A DNA stretch of 64,000 nt from DATJIG01 sp035493495 (GTDB lineage: Bacteria; Pseudomonadota; Alphaproteobacteria; SMXQ01), in NCBI GenBank assembly GCA_035493495.1, contig DATJIG010000257.1:1-64000 (forward strand), read 5' to 3'. A program made the position numbers and the translations under genes. Below, in pieces: positions 43,569 through 51,509 of this stretch. The notes under the pieces are model-generated. The model made no database searches. It had not been told where the DNA came from and saw only the letters and a list, made by a program, of their open reading frames with translations. The first letter of the stretch is position 1; the number at the start of each line of letters is the position of its first letter.

Positions 43569-44002
43569 CAGACGCCCGCGAGCGGAAGAGGAGGGGGAGC
43601 AACCGGCGCGGTACGCGGGCGCGGCACAGCCATGTGCGTGACCGTCGCATCGAGATATCTTGCAAGCGCCTCGTCGATATTCCGTCCCGCTACGACGCCG
43701 GCATCGCGGAACCCACGGCGATCGAGCGAGCGGCGGCGCCAGTCGTTGCCGTGAGCGCCGATCAGCACGGCGACTGCGAGTGAGATCACCGCCTGTGTCA
43801 CAGGGGGAATGCGCGCGGCATCCAGGACGACGCTGATAATTAGATCGAGCGCGACGAGCGCCACCGTCACGAGCCACATGCGATGCGCCAGCGCCCAGAG
43901 CGGCCCGAAGAAGAACGCCGGCCACGAAAACCCTTCCTTCACCAGGACCGGGTCGGCCTGGTGTCGGGTCGCGGGCGGAACGTGGACCGTGTAGACGCGC
44001 AT
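43568..44002 (-). CDS. DUF2628 membrane protein within the his cluster
   Basis: A 144-residue protein of unknown function. The family block reads VLVKEGFSWPAFFFGPLWAL near residues 20-40. Two or three hydrophobic segments follow (about 32-55, 60-85) with GNDWRRRSLDRRGF after them, and the C terminus is proline-rich. Members of this family recur between hisB and hisH in alphaproteobacteria, but they have no known role in histidine synthesis. It is coupled to hisH by a TGATG overlap. Confidence 0.8.
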   Translation of the reverse strand: MRVYTVHVPPATRHQADPVLVKEGFSWPAFFFGPLWALAHRMWLVTVALVALDLIISVVLDAARIPPVTQAVISLAVAVLIGAHGNDWRRRSLDRRGFRDAGVVAGRNIDEALARYLDATVTHMAVPRPRTAPVAPPPLPLAGV

Positions 44003-44037
44003 CCTTGAAACGATCGGTTGAACGAGAGGCGGTTGAA

Positions 44038-44637
44038 CTACATCGACCCGCCGAGAACACCCTTGGTCGACGGAATCTGCGCGCCCTTGCGCGGATCGAG
44101 CTCGACCGCCGCGCGCAGCGCCTGGGCGAGTCCCTTGAAGCAGGACTCGATGATGTGGTGCGTGTTCTCGCCGTAGAGATTCTCGACGTGCAGCGTGATG
44201 CCGCCCGCCTGCGCGAACGCCTGGAACCACTCGTGGAACAGCTCGGTGTCCATGTCGCCAATCTTCGGGCGCGGGAAGCGCACCTTCCAGATCAGATACG
44301 GACGGTTCGACGCATCGAGCGAGACGCGCGTCAGCGTCTCGTCCATTGGAACATAGGCGTGGCCATAACGTGTGATGCCCGCGCGATCGCCGAGCGCCTT
44401 CGACACGGCTTCGCCCATGGTGATGCCGGTGTCTTCCGTCGTGTGGTGCTGATCGATATGGAGGTCGCCCTTCGCCTCCAGCGTCAGGTCGATCAGGCTG
44501 TGGCGCGAGAGCTGCTCAAGCATGTGGTCGAGGAAGCCGATGCCTGTCGCGACCTTGTAGACCCCGGTGCCGTCGAGGTTCACGGTCGCGCTGATCGCGG
44601 TTTCCTTGGTCTTGCGCGTGATGGTGGCCTGGCGCAT
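44038..44637 (-). CDS. hisB: Imidazoleglycerol-phosphate dehydratase
   Basis: Manganese-dependent dehydration of IGP to imidazole acetol phosphate. The 199-residue product carries the two metal-binding His motifs HIDQHHTTED and ENTHHIIESCFK, and starts MRQATITRKTKETAISATVN. It is the mono-functional form, not fused to a phosphatase. It appears to be the first gene of the hisB-DUF2628-hisH-hisA-hisF-hisE run. The frame is open 20 codons upstream but without similarity. Confidence 0.97.
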   Translation of the reverse strand: MRQATITRKTKETAISATVNLDGTGVYKVATGIGFLDHMLEQLSRHSLIDLTLEAKGDLHIDQHHTTEDTGITMGEAVSKALGDRAGITRYGHAYVPMDETLTRVSLDASNRPYLIWKVRFPRPKIGDMDTELFHEWFQAFAQAGGITLHVENLYGENTHHIIESCFKGLAQALRAAVELDPRKGAQIPSTKGVLGGSM

Positions 44638-44780
44638 GGCGACGTCCGGAGATCGATTTGGGGTGCGGCGGATGTCCCTCCCGCCCGGACCCGTCATTTA
44701 GCAGGAAGAGGCGGAAATCGAAAGGAATTCCGGCTTTTGCCGAGCCCCGGCAGAGGCGGTATGCGGCAGGCGCGGAGCCT

Positions 44781-44804
44781 ATTCGGCGCGATTTTCAGCC
44801 GAAT
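44781..44804 (-). terminator. Hairpin immediately after the XRE gene (44807-45175)
   Basis: ATTCGGC (44781-44787) pairs with GCCGAAT (44798-44804) over a 10-base loop, three bases after the XRE stop on the minus strand. No T-run follows, so it may be a weak terminator or mRNA 3' end structure separating this unit from hisB. Confidence 0.4.
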
Positions 44805-44806
44805 CC

Positions 44807-45175
44807 TCAGCCGTGCGGCGGTTCGGGAGCCTTCAGTAGCCCCAAAGCCGCGTCCAAAGCCGCATCGTCCATCTCGCCGATGCACTCCGCCAGCCGGTTG
44901 GCGAGCTCGGTCGCCTTCGGAGAAAGGCCGGAGGTGTCGACCACCACGCGGGGGTGGGAAATCGCCGCGAGGCGGTGAATTTCCTCGGCTTCGTCCCAGA
45001 TCACGTTGAAGAAGCTGCAAATCTGGCGCAGCAGCACCGGTGTCGGGCGGCCGCGGTGGCCATGCTCGAGCGCCGACAGGTAGGCCGGCGAGATCTGGAG
45101 ATCGTGGGCCATGCGCTTGAGCGTGATGCCGCGGGCGCGTCGAAGCTCGCGCATTTTGGCGCCAAACGGCGTCAT
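44807..45175 (-). CDS. XRE-family helix-turn-helix regulator
   Basis: Small DNA-binding protein of 122 residues. The HTH lies in about residues 5-60 (MRELRRARGITLKRMAHDLQ, then ISPAYLSALEHGHRGRPTP) and is followed by a helical tail. Targets are unknown. Its ATG overlaps the stop of the Smr gene (ATGA), which makes it the last gene of a Tim44-mltA-Smr-XRE run seen in other alphaproteobacteria. Confidence 0.88.
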   Translation of the reverse strand: MTPFGAKMRELRRARGITLKRMAHDLQISPAYLSALEHGHRGRPTPVLLRQICSFFNVIWDEAEEIHRLAAISHPRVVVDTSGLSPKATELANRLAECIGEMDDAALDAALGLLKAPEPPHG

Positions 45176-45726
45176 CGGCCCTCTTTCCGGCGCAGCAGCA
45201 CGTAGAACGCGCCCTCGCCGCCGTGGCGCGGCGCGGCCGGCCGCCAAGCGAGGACCGAGCGCGCGAGCGTGCCTTCGCTGAGCCAGCGCGGCAGCTCGCT
45301 CCGCAGCACGCCTTCGCCCCCTTTCATGGTGCCCTTGCCGGTGATCACCAGTGCAATGCGACCGCCGTCGGACGCAAGCCCCGACAGAAAGCGCATCACC
45401 GCGCGATGGGCCTCGTCGCGCGTCAGCCCGTGGAGATCGAGGCGGTCCGCGACCTCGACCGAGCCGCGCCGCATCCGGCGTTCGGCCGTCCGGTGCAGTC
45501 GCTCCCGTGATTCGGGCATTAGCGGCTTGTGCTCCGCGCGAGGAGCTGATGTCTGGGGCGCGGCGGGAGCAGGGCGCGGCGATTCCTGTTTCCTAGCATT
45601 CGCCGGTGGCTGCGCCGGTGCGCGCTTTGGTGCTTTGCGGAGCGGATTCACCTGCCCCGCGACATGCGCCCATAGTGCTGCGTCTTCCTCGTCGAGGATC
45701 GCGTTGCGCCCCGACGCGGCGATCAT
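45172..45726 (-). CDS. Smr-domain protein
   Basis: A 184-residue protein whose first ~95 residues are proline/alanine-rich and probably disordered. The C-terminal Smr domain (about 100-182) shows DLHGLTRDEAHRAVMRFL and VITGKGT, the motifs of the MutS2-type Smr nuclease-like fold. In other bacteria such proteins cut RNA at stalled ribosomes or act on DNA; the role here is unknown. It overlaps mltA by four bases and the XRE gene by four bases. Confidence 0.9.
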   Translation of the reverse strand: MIAASGRNAILDEEDAALWAHVAGQVNPLRKAPKRAPAQPPANARKQESPRPAPAAPQTSAPRAEHKPLMPESRERLHRTAERRMRRGSVEVADRLDLHGLTRDEAHRAVMRFLSGLASDGGRIALVITGKGTMKGGEGVLRSELPRWLSEGTLARSVLAWRPAAPRHGGEGAFYVLLRRKEGR

Positions 45727-46931
45727 CGCCGAGCCTCTGTGACCGGAACGACGTCGCGCGGCAGCAGGAAGTAGTAGTTGCCGAACTCGCGCATCAGCCC
45801 GGCACGCTCGCCTGCGGCATGTCCCGTGCCCCAGAAGACGTCGCCGCGCACCGGTCCTGTGATCGCGCCACCGGTGTCCTGCGCGACCACGAGCCGCTGC
45901 GTCTGGAATTCCGGCCGGTCGGGATTTTGCGACGCCACCCAGACCGGAATGCCGAGCGGCACGTATCGGCGATCGACTGCGAGACTGCGACCGGCTGTCA
46001 GCGTCACCCCCTGGGCACCATCGGGTCCTTCGCGCGCCGGTTCTCGCTTGGGCAACGCACGGAAGAACACATAGGAGGGATTCGCCGCCATCACCGCATT
46101 GGCCGCGGTCGGATTTGCCTCGAGCCAGGCGCGGATCGACTGCATCGAGACGTCGTCCTTCGCGAGCGCGCCACGATCGACAAGCACGCGACCGATAGCG
46201 CGATAGGGATGGCCGTTTTTCGCCGCGTAGCCGACGCGCATCATATCGCCGCTGGCAAGGCGAACGACGCCAGAGCCCTGGATCTGCAGGAAGAACGCGT
46301 CGACCGCGTTGTCGACCCATGCCAGCACCGGCGCGTTGTCACCGAGGCCAGAAGCCTCGATCGCGGCGCGATCGGGATAGGGACGGAACTTGTTGCCGAC
46401 GACCCGGCCGATGATCTGTTTTCCGGACAGCGCCGAGTCGAACTCGCTGAGATCGGCGGTCACGAGGTCCTTCGGCATGCCGTAGATCGGAACCGCATAA
46501 CGAGCGGATTTCACCTTCGCGCCATCGAGTTCGATCTCGTAGTAGCCGGTGAACAACCCCTTGGGCTCGGTGTTGTTGGCGGCGCGGTAGGGGCGAAAAC
46601 GCTGCGTCAGGAAAGCGCGCGCCGCAGCCTCGTCGCCCGGGGCGAGTCGCGCAGCCTCGGCGCACAAGGGCTGCCAGTCGCGGGCTCGGCCCGCCTCGGG
46701 CAAGGCCTGGCTGAGCACGGCCTCGGCCGGCCGGCGGGCATTCGCGGCGCAGGAGCGGAGGAATGCCGGGATCGCGTCGGCGACCTTGTCGTCCGACCAG
46801 CCGGGCAGGTCGGTGAATGATACCGGTGCGGCGACGAGCTTGTCAGCCGGACGGGGCACCGGCCTCGGCGCACATCCCGCGATCAGCAACAGGAGGAGAA
46901 CGCCGAGGATAACCGCGCTGCGCGAACGCAC
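45723..46931 (-). CDS. mltA: Membrane-bound lytic murein transglycosylase A
   Basis: Outer-membrane lipoprotein that cleaves peptidoglycan to 1,6-anhydro products. With the GTG start at 46931 (VRSRSAVILGV) the product is 402 residues with a lipobox LLIAGC about 20 residues in. The open frame continues to 47000 inside the Tim44 gene, but that would put 23 charged or polar residues before the signal. The MltA core (KGLFTGYYEIEL to NPSYVFFRAL) and the C-terminal 3D domain with AQDTGGAITG and GDVFWGTG (catalytic Asp) are clear. It lies 4 bases after the Tim44 stop. Confidence 0.93.
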   Translation of the reverse strand: MRSRSAVILGVLLLLLIAGCAPRPVPRPADKLVAAPVSFTDLPGWSDDKVADAIPAFLRSCAANARRPAEAVLSQALPEAGRARDWQPLCAEAARLAPGDEAAARAFLTQRFRPYRAANNTEPKGLFTGYYEIELDGAKVKSARYAVPIYGMPKDLVTADLSEFDSALSGKQIIGRVVGNKFRPYPDRAAIEASGLGDNAPVLAWVDNAVDAFFLQIQGSGVVRLASGDMMRVGYAAKNGHPYRAIGRVLVDRGALAKDDVSMQSIRAWLEANPTAANAVMAANPSYVFFRALPKREPAREGPDGAQGVTLTAGRSLAVDRRYVPLGIPVWVASQNPDRPEFQTQRLVVAQDTGGAITGPVRGDVFWGTGHAAGERAGLMREFGNYYFLLPRDVVPVTEARR

Positions 46932-46935
46932 CGCG

Positions 46936-47607
46936 CTAATGGGTGGCGTCGGTCGCCACCAGGATCCAATTGGGATCGCTCGACCGGGTGTTGCGGGCAT
47001 AGGTCCAAACGTCGGTCACTTCCGCGATGCGATCGGCATCGCCGTCCACAACCTGGCCGGCGGTATCACGCGTGACGTTGATCTGCTCGCTGATATAGCG
47101 GACGGCGACAGCGGCTGTCGTGCCTTCCATTCGCGCCGACACCAGGTCGGCGTCGCGAATCCGCACGATCGTCGTTTCGTGAACCTGACCAGCCGCCTTG
47201 CGGTTGCGGATCTCAGCGCTGAAACCGTCGAAAACCTCGGTTGAGAGCAGTGGCTTGAGCTTGGCCTCGTCTCCGGCAGCGAAGGCGGTGACGATGTACT
47301 CGAACGCTGCCCGGGCGCCGTTGGAGAATTCCTGCTCATCGAACGTCGGATCGGCGACCTTGATCTGCGCCAAGCCAGCGTTCAGCGATCCCGGCGCCGG
47401 ACCAGGCGTCGCCAATGGACCGCTGCTCGACGGCGGCAGAGCCTCCGGCGCGCGCTGCGCCGGTTGCGGCGGCGCCGGACGGAACGGATCGGGACGCTGG
47501 CGCTCGTTGCCGGTGCGACGGCCAAGCACGCTGCGCAGGCGCAGAATGATGAACGCTGCGACCAGCGCCAGGAAGATGATGTCGAAAAACTGGAAACCGC
47601 CGCTCAT
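46936..47607 (-). CDS. Tim44-like domain protein
   Basis: Membrane-anchored protein of 223 residues. One N-terminal hydrophobic helix (FFDIIFLALVAAFIILRL) is followed by a proline-rich linker. The Tim44/TimA domain (about 85-220) includes DEQEFSNGARAAFEYIVTAF and VFDGFSAEIRNRKAAGQVHE. In mitochondria Tim44 recruits Hsp70 to the import pore; in Caulobacter TimA is an inner-membrane protein of poorly known role. It starts the Tim44-mltA-Smr-XRE run and is divergent from secB. Confidence 0.92.
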   Translation of the reverse strand: MSGGFQFFDIIFLALVAAFIILRLRSVLGRRTGNERQRPDPFRPAPPQPAQRAPEALPPSSSGPLATPGPAPGSLNAGLAQIKVADPTFDEQEFSNGARAAFEYIVTAFAAGDEAKLKPLLSTEVFDGFSAEIRNRKAAGQVHETTIVRIRDADLVSARMEGTTAAVAVRYISEQINVTRDTAGQVVDGDADRIAEVTDVWTYARNTRSSDPNWILVATDATH

Positions 47608-47812
47608 TGCGAAACACCCGCGGATCGTCCGCGCTCGGGATACGGCGCGCCTACTCCTAACCTAACAACGGGACAGCCGGTTTTCCACCCCTGGCGGCGG
47701 ATTTCGCGCCGGAGCACCGCACCGAGGGGGCTCGGTTGCGCCTCCGGGCGCGCCATGGTAACCGAACGCCGACCGTAGCCTGCCCCATTCGCGCAACAAA
47801 GGACCGGGACCG

Positions 47813-48340
47813 ATGTCCGATCCCACATCCCCGACCATCGGCTCCCCCTTTATCGACGGCGTCCTTACGCTGCCCGCCGAGCATCCAGGGGTTCACACGC
47901 TTACCCAGTACCTGCGGGACCTGTCGTTCGAGAATCCTCGGCCCTTCAGCCGCTCACGCGGCACCGAGCGGGATCCGCACTTTGACATCATCGTCGGCGT
48001 CCACAGTCGGCCGGGCGACGAGCCGGGCGCATGGATGGTCGACCTATCGATCCGCGCCGAGGCGCGGGACGACGAGCAGAACGTGATGTTCCTGGCAGAG
48101 ATCGTCTACACCGGCTGCTACGTGATCACCAATGTGGCCGACGACCGGATCGAGACCGTCCTCCACATGACCTGCGCGCCGCTGTTGTTCCCCTACGCGC
48201 GCCACATCCTCGACGAAGCGATCCAGCGCGGCGGCTACCCGCCGCTGCATCTGACCGTGTCGATGCACGAGTTCGCGACGCTGTTCGAGCGCCACCTCGA
48301 GCGCAAGAAGCGCGAAGCGGCGACGAAGGGCCTCGCCTGA
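47813..48340 (+). CDS. secB: Protein-export chaperone SecB
   Basis: Tetrameric cytosolic chaperone that keeps preproteins unfolded and hands them to SecA. The 175-residue product has the SecB pattern LTQYLRDLSFENPRPFSRSR, then EIVYTGCYVITNV and CAPLLFPYARHILDEAIQRG. The last part GGYPPLHL is the SecB-typical SecA-contact region. Being between Tim44 and dnaQ near the origin is the usual alphaproteobacterial location. Confidence 0.97.
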   Translation: MSDPTSPTIGSPFIDGVLTLPAEHPGVHTLTQYLRDLSFENPRPFSRSRGTERDPHFDIIVGVHSRPGDEPGAWMVDLSIRAEARDDEQNVMFLAEIVYTGCYVITNVADDRIETVLHMTCAPLLFPYARHILDEAIQRGGYPPLHLTVSMHEFATLFERHLERKKREAATKGLA

Positions 48341-48358
48341 CCCGAACGCCTCAGCGCG

Positions 48359-49039
48359 TCAGTTCTTCCAGATCGGAGCTTTGAGCCCGGCGACGAACGC
48401 CTCGAAGGCAGCCGCCTCTTCGGGCGTGGGCGCGAAAGGGCGCGGTGGACGCACGGGTCCCCGGACCGCGGCTACCGCCGGTCCGATCGGAAGGCCCGTC
48501 GCCGCCGTCTCGAGGCCGAGGCCGCGCTGACGACCGCCGGTGAGCTCGACGTAGACCTGGGCCAACAGTTCGCAGTCGAGCAACGCGCCGTGCAGCGAAC
48601 GCTGCGACAAATCGACCGAAAAGCGCCGGCACAAGGCGTCGAGCGACGCGGGCGAGCCCGGAAACTTCTTCCGCGCCATATCGACGGTGTCGACCACCTC
48701 GTTCGCGCGCAGGCCGTCGCGGTTGCAGAGCTTGATCTCGGCGCGAAGGAATTTGAGGTCGAACTCGGCGTTGTGGATCACCAGCGGCGAATCGCCGACG
48801 AACTCGAGAAAGTCATCGACCTTGTCGGCGAATCGGGGATGCGCCGACAGGAACTCGCGCGAAAGGCCATGGACCCGGAAGGCCTCCTCGGGGATGTCGC
48901 GATCAGGATTGAAGTAGGACTGGAACGTCCGGCCGGTGGGCAGACGGTTCGCGAGTTCGACACAGGCGACTTCGACGAGGCGGTGACCGACGGCGGGATC
49001 GAGGCCGGTGGTTTCCGTATCGAGAACGATCTCACGCAC
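48359..49039 (-). CDS. dnaQ: DNA polymerase III epsilon subunit (3'-5' proofreading)
   Basis: Proofreading exonuclease of the replicative polymerase. The 226-residue product shows the DEDDh sites: VLDTETTGLD at residues 5-14, VIHNAEFDLKFL, and SLHGALLDCELLAQVY. The C-terminal proline-rich part ends in FVAGLKAPIWKN. It is the last gene of maf-aroE-coaE-dnaQ, 3 bases after coaE, read leftwards away from the candidate origin. Confidence 0.96.
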   Translation of the reverse strand: MREIVLDTETTGLDPAVGHRLVEVACVELANRLPTGRTFQSYFNPDRDIPEEAFRVHGLSREFLSAHPRFADKVDDFLEFVGDSPLVIHNAEFDLKFLRAEIKLCNRDGLRANEVVDTVDMARKKFPGSPASLDALCRRFSVDLSQRSLHGALLDCELLAQVYVELTGGRQRGLGLETAATGLPIGPAVAAVRGPVRPPRPFAPTPEEAAAFEAFVAGLKAPIWKN

Positions 49040-49042
49040 GCA

Positions 49043-49684
49043 TCAGGCTTTCCGTCGTTGCCGCGCCAGAATGGCGATTCGCGCGAGTCGACGCAAGCTG
49101 TCGCGCTTCGAGAGGCCTGTCGGAACGATAAAATCCGCGCGAGCGCGCTTGACGCGGTCAGGGATCTGGCGATCGAGAATCGCCTTCAGGCGCTCGGGCG
49201 TCTGGCCACCGCGGGCAAGAACCCGCGCGCGCTGCAGAGATTCGGGCGCGGTCACCACGATAACCTCGTGAACGCGGTCCTCGGCGCCGATCTCGTACAG
49301 AAGAGGAATGTCGAGAACGACGACCGGCCGGCGTGCCCGACGCGCAGCGGCAAGAAAGCGCTCGGTCTCTGCGCGCACGAGCGGATGCAGGATCGATTCA
49401 AGACGGGCAAGCGCCTGGGGATTTCCGAACACCAGGGACGCGAGCTTCGGCCGGCTGATTCCACCGTCGGCGCACGCCGCTGGGAAGGCGTCGCCGACAG
49501 GATCGACACCGTGGCCACCAGGCGCCAACAGCCGATGCACGGCGGTGTCCGACGAAAACACCGGCACGTGCAGCCGCTTCAGGGCCTTCGCCGCCGTGGT
49601 CTTCCCCATACCGATCGAGCCGGTGAGGCCGAGGATATAGGGTCGCTCGGGGCGCAGCCGCCGCGTCAGCGCGCGGCGAACCAT
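49043..49684 (-). CDS. coaE: Dephospho-CoA kinase
   Basis: Last step of coenzyme A synthesis. The 213-residue product has the P-loop GLTGSIGMGKTTAAK, FSSDTAVHRLL, and VVVLDIPLLYEIGAED. I placed the start at the ATG at 49684, whose A is the last base of the aroE stop (TGATG), giving an N-terminal arginine-rich stretch before YILGLTGS. Translational coupling to aroE is likely. Confidence 0.96.
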   Translation of the reverse strand: MVRRALTRRLRPERPYILGLTGSIGMGKTTAAKALKRLHVPVFSSDTAVHRLLAPGGHGVDPVGDAFPAACADGGISRPKLASLVFGNPQALARLESILHPLVRAETERFLAAARRARRPVVVLDIPLLYEIGAEDRVHEVIVVTAPESLQRARVLARGGQTPERLKAILDRQIPDRVKRARADFIVPTGLSKRDSLRRLARIAILARQRRKA

Positions 49685-50526
49685 CAAAGGCCCTCGGCCA
49701 AGAAGCGCCGAAGTCCGCCGTCGAGTTCGGGCTCGACACCGAACCATGCGGTAAACCCGGCGCGCGCCTGATGAATGAGCATGCCGAGCCCATCGATCGC
49801 CACCAGGCCGCGGGCACGCGCCTGGGCGAGAAGTGCGGTCTCAAGGGGCGAGTAGACGCAGTCGAAGACGCTCGCGGCCGCCGGCAGGACGCCGAGGTCG
49901 ATCTCAAGCGCAGGCTGCCCGCTCATTCCCAGCGTCGTGGTGTTCACCACCAGAGCCGCGTTGGCGAGCGCGCTGTTGCGGGCGACCCACGACAGCACGC
50001 CGATCCCGCTATTGAGGGCCATTGCGAGCTGCTCAGCCCGCTCACGGGTGCGGTTGACGAGACGGATCTCGCGTACACCCGCGTCCTGCAGCGCAACGAC
50101 GACGGCACGCGCCGCGCCGCCAGCGCCAATCACCACCGCCGGGCCGGCATCCGGCTTCCATCCCGGCGCAGAGGCCTTCAGGTGTTCGAGAAAACCGATC
50201 GCATCGGTGTTGGTGCCATGAAGCGTACCGTCGGTCTCCATCATGACTGTGTTCACCGCGCCGATCCGACGCGCGGTGGAATCCAGCGTGTCGACGGCCG
50301 CCAGCGCCGCTTCCTTATGCGGCACAGTGACGTTGACGCCGCGGAATCCCATCAGCGCCAGCATGCGCAGTGCCTGGGCGAAATGCGCTGGCGGGACTTC
50401 CAAAGGTACATAGGTGCCGTCGATTCCATAGCGTTGGAGCCAATAGCCGTGCAGCCGCGGCGACCGCGAGTGCCCCACGGGCCAACCCATCACACCGGCA
50501 AGCTTCGCCCGACCCGAGAGAATCAC
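49684..50526 (-). CDS. aroE: Shikimate dehydrogenase
   Basis: NADPH-dependent reduction of 3-dehydroshikimate in aromatic amino-acid synthesis. The 280-residue product contains the shikimate-binding start GWPVGHSRSPRLHGYWLQ, catalytic Lys in NVTVPHKEAALA, the NADP loop VIGAGGAARAVV with NRTRERAEQL, and the closing GLGMLIHQARAGF. It overlaps maf by four bases and coaE by one. Confidence 0.97.
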   Translation of the reverse strand: MILSGRAKLAGVMGWPVGHSRSPRLHGYWLQRYGIDGTYVPLEVPPAHFAQALRMLALMGFRGVNVTVPHKEAALAAVDTLDSTARRIGAVNTVMMETDGTLHGTNTDAIGFLEHLKASAPGWKPDAGPAVVIGAGGAARAVVVALQDAGVREIRLVNRTRERAEQLAMALNSGIGVLSWVARNSALANAALVVNTTTLGMSGQPALEIDLGVLPAAASVFDCVYSPLETALLAQARARGLVAIDGLGMLIHQARAGFTAWFGVEPELDGGLRRFLAEGL

Positions 50527-51116
50527 GCGGGGATCACTCCTTGGCTTCTCAAGAACGCAAGCAACGGAAGAAGCGGCATGCCCATGATCGTGAAGACATC
50601 GCCTTCGATGCGCTCGAAGAGCTGCGCGCCGAGGCCCTCGATCTGATAAGCGCCGACGGACGACAGAACCGCGTCGCCCGCCCGATCAAGATAGCCGTCG
50701 AGGAACACCTCGGAAAAGGGCCGCATAGTGAGCCGCGCCTCGTCGATGTGTTTCCACAGGCATTCGTTCCCACATTGGACGACCACCGCTGCGGTCAGGA
50801 CATGCAGCCGACCACGGAGCGCGAGAAGCTGGTCCCGCGCCTCCGTCCGGCTGCGCGGTTTGTCGAAACAGCGTCCGTCACAGGTGAGCATCTGATCCGA
50901 GCCTATGACGAATGCACCGGGGTGGCGGACTACGACGTCTTCAGCCTTGGCACTGGCCAAACGGGCGGCGATATCGCCGACGGTCGCCGCCGTTGCCATC
51001 GACTGTTTGACCCGGTTTTCGTCGATGGACGATGGATCGATCACGAATGGAACGGCCGCAGCCCTCAGCATCTGCTGTCGTGACGCGCTGGCTGAAGCGA
51101 GGACCATGGAGGTCAT
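50523..51116 (-). CDS. maf: Maf/YceF-family nucleotide pyrophosphatase
   Basis: Maf proteins hydrolyse modified or canonical NTPs and can slow division. The 197-residue product starts with the family pattern MVLASASASRQQMLRAA and has IGSDQMLTCDGRCFDKPRSR and GDAVLSSVGAYQIEG. I used the ATG at 51116; an ATG three codons later and a TTG one codon earlier are alternatives. It is the first gene on the left side of the candidate origin, the position of maf/RP001-type genes in other alphaproteobacteria. Confidence 0.93.
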   Translation of the reverse strand: MTSMVLASASASRQQMLRAAAVPFVIDPSSIDENRVKQSMATAATVGDIAARLASAKAEDVVVRHPGAFVIGSDQMLTCDGRCFDKPRSRTEARDQLLALRGRLHVLTAAVVVQCGNECLWKHIDEARLTMRPFSEVFLDGYLDRAGDAVLSSVGAYQIEGLGAQLFERIEGDVFTIMGMPLLPLLAFLRSQGVIPA

Positions 51117-51170
51117 CAAGGGTCGCCCTGGCGGGGGGGCGATTTTCGCGAGTCGGGGATAAGTCGCACG

Positions 51171-51179
51171 TTATTCACC
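51171..51179 (+). promoter_or_regulatory. DnaA box-like site 1
   Basis: TTATTCACC matches the TTATNCACA consensus at all but the last position. It lies about 55 bases from the maf start. Confidence 0.55.
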
Positions 51180-51289
51180 TCGGGCTCGAAACGCCGCCCG
51201 CACACCGCCGGTCGGTAAGTCACGTTTCACGCCTCGGGATCGAATCTACAGGTGCCCGGGAAGTCGGGAGCAAATCCGTCCCGGGCCGG

Positions 51290-51298
51290 TTATTCCCA
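51290..51298 (+). promoter_or_regulatory. DnaA box-like site 2
   Basis: TTATTCCCA differs from TTATTCACA at one position. It is in the middle of the maf-hemE gap, in the same orientation as site 1. Confidence 0.5.
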
Positions 51299-51367
51299 CG
51301 ATTCGGAGGCATCGTGTCCCTCAAAAGAAACCGCGTATCGTAAGCATCGGCTTGGCATTTTATCCCC

Positions 51368-51376
51368 TTACCCACA
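51368..51376 (+). promoter_or_regulatory. DnaA box-like site 3
   Basis: TTACCCACA differs from TTATCCACA at one position and follows directly on the weaker TTATCCCCT box at 51360, giving a tandem pair in the same orientation. Confidence 0.55.
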
Positions 51377-51419
51377 CAGTTTTGCACGTCGCCAAATTTG
51401 CTCACAGCTGCCACTGCAT

Positions 51420-51432
51420 AAATCTCTTGATT
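51420..51432 (+). promoter_or_regulatory. IHF-like site in the candidate origin
   Basis: The stretch AAATCTCTTGATT fits the reverse IHF consensus YAANNNNTTGATW except for the first base. It lies between the DnaA-box pair and the AT-rich tract, where DNA bending would help unwinding. Confidence 0.4.
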
Positions 51433-51509
51433 GGAGAATCCCCTTTTTCCCCAGGACCAACTACAACAACTACCTTTTTATAGATTCTTATAAGATTGAA
51501 GTAGAAACC

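Larger units (their letters stand above)
51117..51509. other. Candidate chromosomal replication origin (oriC) between maf and hemE
   Basis: A 393-base non-coding gap bounded by genes read outwards on both sides. It holds three 8-of-9 DnaA-box matches and weaker ones (TTATCCCCT at 51360-51368, TTGCTCACA at 51398-51406, and TTATCCCCG on the minus strand at 51162-51154). It also holds an IHF-like site, four GANTC methylation sites (51242, 51300, 51436, 51483), and an AT-rich tract (about 51470-51510) next to hemE that could be the unwinding element. The flanking order maf-aroE-coaE-dnaQ-secB / hemE matches the Caulobacter origin. I see no CtrA-type TTAA-N7-TTAA site. Confidence 0.8.

Noticed and set aside
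51117..51509. CtrA-binding sites in the candidate origin
   Set aside because: No TTAA-N7-TTAA pair is present in the gap, so I do not claim CtrA control.
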